From Streptomyces ortus (lineage in GTDB: Bacteria > Actinomycetota > Actinomycetes > Streptomycetales > Streptomycetaceae), in assembly GCF_026341275.1 (NCBI RefSeq), contig NZ_JAIFZO010000002.1, positions 2,767,264 to 2,831,263 on the forward strand: 64,000 nucleotides of DNA, written 5' to 3'. Position numbers and translations under genes: made by a program. This document shows, one piece after another, positions 60,562 through 64,000 of this stretch. Numbering within the stretch: the first letter of the stretch is position 1; each line of letters begins with the position of its first letter. The notes under the pieces are model-generated. The model saw only the letters and a list, made by a program, of their open reading frames with translations, did no database searches and had not been told where the DNA came from.

Positions 60562-61593
60562 CTACTTCGCCCGGTCGAAGTCGATTGCGCTATAGGCCCG
60601 CAACTTCGCAAGCCTGTGCTCAGAGCTGATCTGCCGAACCGTCCCCGACTTGGACCGCATCACGATCGAGTCGGTGGTCGCGGTCTCGGACCGATACCGA
60701 ACCCCCCGCAGCAACTCCCCGTCGGTGATCCCCGTCGCCACGAAGAAGACGTTCTCCCCGGACACCAGGTCATCCGTGAGCAGCACCCGGTCCAGGTCAT
60801 GCCCCGCGTCCACGGCCCGAGCCCGCTCCTCGTCGTCCTTGGGCCACAACTTCCCCTGGATCGTGCCGCCGAGGCACTTCACCGCGCAGGCCGAGATGAT
60901 GCCCTCGGGCGTACCGCCGATGCCGAGCAGCAGGTCGATGCCCGTGCCCTCGCGCAGCGCCAGGATCGAGCCGGCGACGTCACCGTCGGAGATGAGCTTG
61001 ATGCGCGCGCCGGTCTCCCGGATCTCCTTGATGATGCCGTCGTGCCGCGGCCGGTCGAGGATGACGACCGTGACGTCCTCGGGCGTGACGCGCTTGGCCT
61101 TGGCGACCCGGCGGATGTTCACCGACACCGGGGCGTTGATGTCGACGAAGTCGGCGGCCTCGGGCCCGGTGACCAGCTTGTCCATGTAGAACACCGCGGA
61201 CGGGTCGAACATCGTGCCGCGGTCGGCGGCGGCCAGCACGGCGATCGCGTTGGTCATGCCCGCCGCGGCGAGGGTCGTCCCGTCGATCGGGTCGACGGCG
61301 ATGTCGCACGCGGGACCCGTCCCGTCGCCGACGTTCTCCCCGTTGAAGAGCATCGGGGCCTCGTCCTTCTCGCCCTCCCCGATGACGACGACGCCGTTCA
61401 TCGAGACGGTGGAGACGAGGGTCCGCATGGCCCGGACGGCCGCGCCGTCGGCGCCGTTCTTGTCGCCGCGGCCGACCCAGCGGCCTGCGGCCATCGCGGC
61501 GGCCTCGGTGACCCGGACGAGCTCAAGGGCGAGGTTGCGGTCGGGGGCCTCGGAGGGGACCTCTAGTTCGGACGGCAAGTGATGCTCGGTCAT
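60562..61593 (-). CDS. glpX: Class II fructose-1,6-bisphosphatase
   Basis: The 343-residue enzyme has the GlpX/class II FBPase marks: [31 protein letters not shown], the metal and phosphate site [15 protein letters not shown], and [22 protein letters not shown]. It hydrolyses fructose-1,6-bisphosphate in gluconeogenesis, with Mn2+, in the cytoplasm. The ATG at 61593 fits. It is monocistronic and convergent with the wbl gene across the REP array. Confidence 0.96.
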   Translation of the reverse strand: MTEHHLPSELEVPSEAPDRNLALELVRVTEAAAMAAGRWVGRGDKNGADGAAVRAMRTLVSTVSMNGVVVIGEGEKDEAPMLFNGENVGDGTGPACDIAVDPIDGTTLAAAGMTNAIAVLAAADRGTMFDPSAVFYMDKLVTGPEAADFVDINAPVSVNIRRVAKAKRVTPEDVTVVILDRPRHDGIIKEIRETGARIKLISDGDVAGSILALREGTGIDLLLGIGGTPEGIISACAVKCLGGTIQGKLWPKDDEERARAVDAGHDLDRVLLTDDLVSGENVFFVATGITDGELLRGVRYRSETATTDSIVMRSKSGTVRQISSEHRLAKLRAYSAIDFDRAK

Positions 61594-61718
61594 CGGAGCG
61601 CACCTTTCTGATACGGCGACGGCCGGATGAGGGTTGGGGCCGACTCTATCCTCAGTCCGACAAAATGAGCAGGGGGCCCCACGGATGAGCGGGGCAGTAC
61701 ACCTGCGACGATGGGGGA

Positions 61719-62237
61719 GTGGCAGGCAGAAATGGCAAGCAGTCGGTCCGGGACATGGTGCTGTCCCTGGGCCTGATCGGCATCGTCGCGGGCTTCATCT
61801 ACGTCTTCATCCCGAAGGACGACTCGGAGCCCCCTCTCGAACGGGTCGACTACCGCGTGGAGCTCCTCACGGCACGGCGTGCGGCCCCGTATCCGGTGGC
61901 GGCGCCCGAGGGGCTGTCCAAGGAGTGGAAGGCGACCTCGGTGCGGTTCCGCGGAGACGACTTCGACGCGTGGCACCTCGGGTTCCACGACCCCGACGGG
62001 GAGTACGTGGCGATCGAGCAGTCCACTCAGAAGCCGGTCACGTTCATCGGCGACGCCACGCAGGGCGCCGAGGAGACGAACGTCACCCAGCGCATCGGCG
62101 AGAAGTCCTGGAAGCGCTACAAGGGCGCGAAGTACGACGCCCTCGTGCTCTGGGAGAAGAACTCCACGACCGTGGTCACCGGAACGGCATCGTTCGCCGG
62201 GCTGACGAAGATGGCGGAGTCGCTCGGAACGTCATGA
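61719..62237 (+). CDS. DUF4245 membrane-anchored protein
   Basis: This 172-residue protein has one N-terminal membrane helix ([19 protein letters not shown]) and an outer domain ([83 protein letters not shown]), the pattern of DUF4245. Function is unknown. In actinobacteria it is regularly found between glpX and xseAB, as here. It starts at GTG 61719 and ends before a long hairpin. Confidence 0.9.
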   Translation: MAGRNGKQSVRDMVLSLGLIGIVAGFIYVFIPKDDSEPPLERVDYRVELLTARRAAPYPVAAPEGLSKEWKATSVRFRGDDFDAWHLGFHDPDGEYVAIEQSTQKPVTFIGDATQGAEETNVTQRIGEKSWKRYKGAKYDALVLWEKNSTTVVTGTASFAGLTKMAESLGTS

Positions 62238-62245
62238 GCAGACCC

Positions 62246-62306
62246 GGACAGGACGCATGCGAGAGGCCCCCAGCGATGCTGGGGGCCTCTCGCATGTGTC
62301 CTGTCC
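62246..62306. terminator. 29-bp bidirectional terminator hairpin
   Basis: Arms 62246-62274 and 62278-62306 pair over 28 of 29 positions with a 3-base loop, between the convergent DUF4245 and nitroreductase genes. Confidence 0.88.
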
Positions 62307-62314
62307 TGCCGCTC

Positions 62315-62905
62315 TCAGACGGTCGTGATGACCTGGTCGGCCTCAAGGCGCGGGGAGCGCGGGAACCAGGCGTCCTCGGCGGGCCGGCCGATGTTGACCA
62401 CCATCAGCGGGGTGTGGTCGCCGTCGAGGAACTCCTTCTGGACGCCCGCGAAGTCGAAGCCCGTCATCGGACCGGCCGCCAGGCCGGCGGCACGGACGCC
62501 GATGATGAAGTACGCGGCCTGCAGCGCGGCGTTGAGCGCGGCGGCACCCTCACGGGCCGGGCGCTCGGCGAAGAAGAGGTCCTTGGCCTGCGGGAAGTGC
62601 GGGAGAAGGGCCGGCAGCTCCTCGTGGAACTCGTTGTCCGCGGAGAGGATCGCGACGAGCGGGGCGGAGGCCGTCTTCGGCTGGTTGCCCTCGGCCATGT
62701 GCCGCACCAGGCGCTCGCGGGCCTCGGGGGAGCGGACCAGGGTGATGCGCAGCGGCGACTGGTTGAAGGCGGTCGGGCCGTACTTGACCAGGTCGTAGAT
62801 CGCCTGCACCTGCTCGTCGGTCACCGGCTCGTCGGTGAAGGCGTTGGCGGTGCGGGCCTCGCGGAACAGCAGGTCCTGGGCGGCGGGGTCAAGGACGAGA
62901 GACAT
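62315..62905 (-). CDS. Nitroreductase-family malonic semialdehyde reductase (RutE-like)
   Basis: The 196-residue flavoprotein of the RutE/HadB branch shows LFREARTANAFTDEPVTDEQVQAIYDLVKYGPTAFNQSPLRI at the start, GNQPKTASAPLVAILSAD and LPHFPQAKDLFFAERPAREGAAALNAALQAAYFIIGVRAAGLAAGPMTGFD. RutE reduces malonic semialdehyde in pyrimidine use, but no other rut gene lies near, so the substrate is open. An imperfect palindrome upstream suggests regulation. Confidence 0.88.
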   Translation of the reverse strand: MSLVLDPAAQDLLFREARTANAFTDEPVTDEQVQAIYDLVKYGPTAFNQSPLRITLVRSPEARERLVRHMAEGNQPKTASAPLVAILSADNEFHEELPALLPHFPQAKDLFFAERPAREGAAALNAALQAAYFIIGVRAAGLAAGPMTGFDFAGVQKEFLDGDHTPLMVVNIGRPAEDAWFPRSPRLEADQVITTV

Positions 62906-62977
62906 GAAGCAAAACCTTCTCGGTACGTGCGTCGGATCCCGGGGGATCGGCTGACGTTCACGACGTTACGCCGATTA

Positions 62978-62993
62978 GGTTTAAGTTTCAACC
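62978..62993. promoter_or_regulatory. Imperfect palindrome upstream of the reductase gene
   Basis: GGTTTAAGTTTCAACC is symmetric at six of eight base pairs and AT-rich in its core, resembling MarR-family operators. It lies 73 bp before the reductase start. No MarR gene is adjacent. Confidence 0.4.
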
Positions 62994-63064
62994 AAAAATG
63001 GACCAGCGTGATCCGCTTCACATATCCATGGCCAGACCAATTACTTCGCGAGGCGGCACACGCA

Positions 63065-63098
63065 GACGCCCGCCGGGAACCGACGCCCGCCGGGAACC
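63065..63098 (+). repeat. Two tandem copies of a 17-bp unit
   Basis: GACGCCCGCCGGGAACC repeated perfectly (63065-63081, 63082-63098) between the reductase gene and xseB. Confidence 0.9.
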
Positions 63099-63119
63099 GG
63101 CGTCGGCCCGCATGAGCCC

Positions 63120-63404
63120 CTACTCGGAGCCGGAGCCGGAGCCGGAGGAGCTGGAACCGGCGTCCGCCGCCGACTCGCCCCGCTCCTCCTCCGCCAGGGC
63201 CGCGTCAAGGCGGGCGCGGGCGCCGTCCAGCCATCGCCGGCACACCTTGGCCAGCTCCTCGCCGCGCTCCCACAGGGCGAGCGACTCCTCAAGCGTCGTG
63301 CCGCCCGTCTCCAGTCGGCGTACGACCTCGATGAGCTCGTCCCGCGCCTGCTCGTACCCGAGCGCCTCGTCCGTCGTGCCGGCCGTGCCGGTCCTGCTGG
63401 TCAT
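63120..63404 (-). CDS. xseB: Exodeoxyribonuclease VII small subunit
   Basis: The 94-residue protein has the short helical XseB domain ([52 protein letters not shown]). The C-terminal tail is acidic and then Ser/Gly/Glu-rich. It joins XseA in several copies to form exonuclease VII, which degrades single-stranded DNA. It lies 21 bp downstream of xseA in the same operon. Confidence 0.93.
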   Translation of the reverse strand: MTSRTGTAGTTDEALGYEQARDELIEVVRRLETGGTTLEESLALWERGEELAKVCRRWLDGARARLDAALAEEERGESAADAGSSSSGSGSGSE

Positions 63405-63425
63405 GCGTCCACCCTAGGGTCTGCC

Positions 63426-64000
63426 TCAGACATCGACTCGTACCGTGAACTCGCCCTCGGCGACCCGCGCCCGCAGGCTCTCGTCCGCCGTCACCTCGTC
63501 CGGGGACCGGACGGCGTGGCCGTCGGACGTCTGCAGGACCGCGTACCCCCGCTTCAGGGTCGCGGCGGGGGAGAGCGCCACCACGCGCGCGTGGGTGTGG
63601 GTCAGTTCCGAGTCGGCCCGGTCCAGGAGATGGCCGAGCGTGCGGCGACCGCGGTCCAGGAGCGCGGCGACGTGGTCGGCGCGCTCGTCCACCATCCGGT
63701 GCGGATCCTCTATCGAGGGGCGGGCCAGCGCCTGAGCGAGCCCCCGCTCCTCGCGCTCGATGAAGGAGCCGACGCACCGGCGGGCACGGTCCCGCAGGAA
63801 CTGGACCCGCTCGTACTCCTCCCCGACGTCCGGTACGACCTTCTTGGCGGCGTCCGTGGGGGTGGAGGCGCGCAGGTCGGCCACGTGGTCCAGGAGCGGG
63901 TTGTCGGGCTCGTGACCGATGGCCGACACGACCGGCGTACGGCAGGCCGCGACCGCCCGGACGAGCTGCTCGTCCGAGAAGGGGAGCAGGTCCTCCACGC
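63426..64000 (-). CDS. xseA: Exodeoxyribonuclease VII large subunit, N-terminus beyond right edge
   Basis: The C-terminal 190 residues are present: [57 protein letters not shown] is the XseA catalytic region, followed by a long coiled coil ([19 protein letters not shown] onward) and the C-terminal segment [20 protein letters not shown]. The OB-fold N-terminal domain lies outside the window. It forms an operon with xseB. Confidence 0.94.
   Translation of the reverse strand, partial: VEDLLPFSDEQLVRAVAACRTPVVSAIGHEPDNPLLDHVADLRASTPTDAAKKVVPDVGEEYERVQFLRDRARRCVGSFIEREERGLAQALARPSIEDPHRMVDERADHVAALLDRGRRTLGHLLDRADSELTHTHARVVALSPAATLKRGYAVLQTSDGHAVRSPDEVTADESLRARVAEGEFTVRVDV

Noticed and set aside
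1..64000. tRNA, rRNA or large natural-product cluster
   Set aside because: No cloverleaf sequence with CCA-compatible ends, no rRNA motifs and no PKS, NRPS, terpene or RiPP core genes were seen.

Overview
The window is high-GC actinobacterial chromosome, almost certainly Streptomyces. Third codon positions are strongly G/C, and the gene set is typical: a WhiB-like regulator, a SpoIIE-type phosphatase with a GAF and a histidine-kinase-like ATPase domain, DUF402, DUF1707 and DUF4245 proteins, a chitinase with a DasR-type operator, and many four-base ATGA/GTGA stop-start overlaps. No rRNA, tRNA, CRISPR array or large biosynthetic cluster was seen. The only mobile DNA is one transposase gene and one short MITE-like element.

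Layout. 1-5.1 kb: a three-gene leftward set (binding-protein lipoprotein, TelA, anchored binding-like protein), a small unknown gene and the alanine aminotransferase alaA. 5.4-6.3 kb: a secreted serine protease. 6.3-13.4 kb: a divergent catabolic island. An N-acyl-D-amino-acid deacylase and a D-amino-acid dehydratase-like PLP enzyme face leftward; a PfkB kinase, an IclR regulator, a RidA protein and a GntP permease face rightward. Together they form a plausible route for N-acetyl-D-glucosaminate (the C1-oxidised chitin unit) to 2-keto-3-deoxy-6-phosphogluconate. 13.5-19.1 kb: an acidic unknown protein, an M14 carboxypeptidase, an Nramp-related transporter and a GH18 chitinase.

19.4-30.9 kb is a Tad/Flp pilus locus. 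In order it holds a zinc-ribbon protein, CpaB, a CpaE-TadE fusion, a TadE-like protein, CpaF, TadB, TadC, a NarL-type two-component pair, a Flp prepilin, a TadG-like protein, a lipoprotein and an OmpA-family protein. Three very small reading frames bridge gaps between pilus genes through start/stop overlaps. 31-33.3 kb: an LLM flavin oxidoreductase, a GNAT acetyltransferase and a methyltransferase. 33.5-35.9 kb: a metal-sensing ArsR repressor diverging from a P1B-4 metal-exporting ATPase, with a TGAA-N6-TTCA operator between them.

36.6-50.1 kb: undecaprenyl/isoprenyl diphosphate synthase, PIN-PhoH ATPase, a lytic-transglycosylase-like protein, an AI-2E family permease, an AhpD-like protein, a PadR-ABC-permease operon with a perfect palindrome upstream, an SPFH protein coupled to a ribbon-helix-helix protein, and a class A penicillin-binding protein. 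50.2-52.5 kb: an SMI1/KNR4 protein, a transposase and a MITE-like element. 52.5-64 kb: SpoIIE phosphatase, DUF402 protein, class II and class I fumarases, DUF1707 protein, WhiB-like protein, class II fructose-1,6-bisphosphatase, DUF4245 protein, a nitroreductase and exonuclease VII (xseB, and the C-terminal part of xseA at the right edge).

A dispersed repeat, GGGGCGCGGGGAACTGCGCG, occurs at gene ends throughout, including a four-copy array at 60.3-60.5 kb. The class I fumarase frame lacks a stop where its family normally ends and runs on through the first part of fumC, which suggests an indel or a sequencing error.
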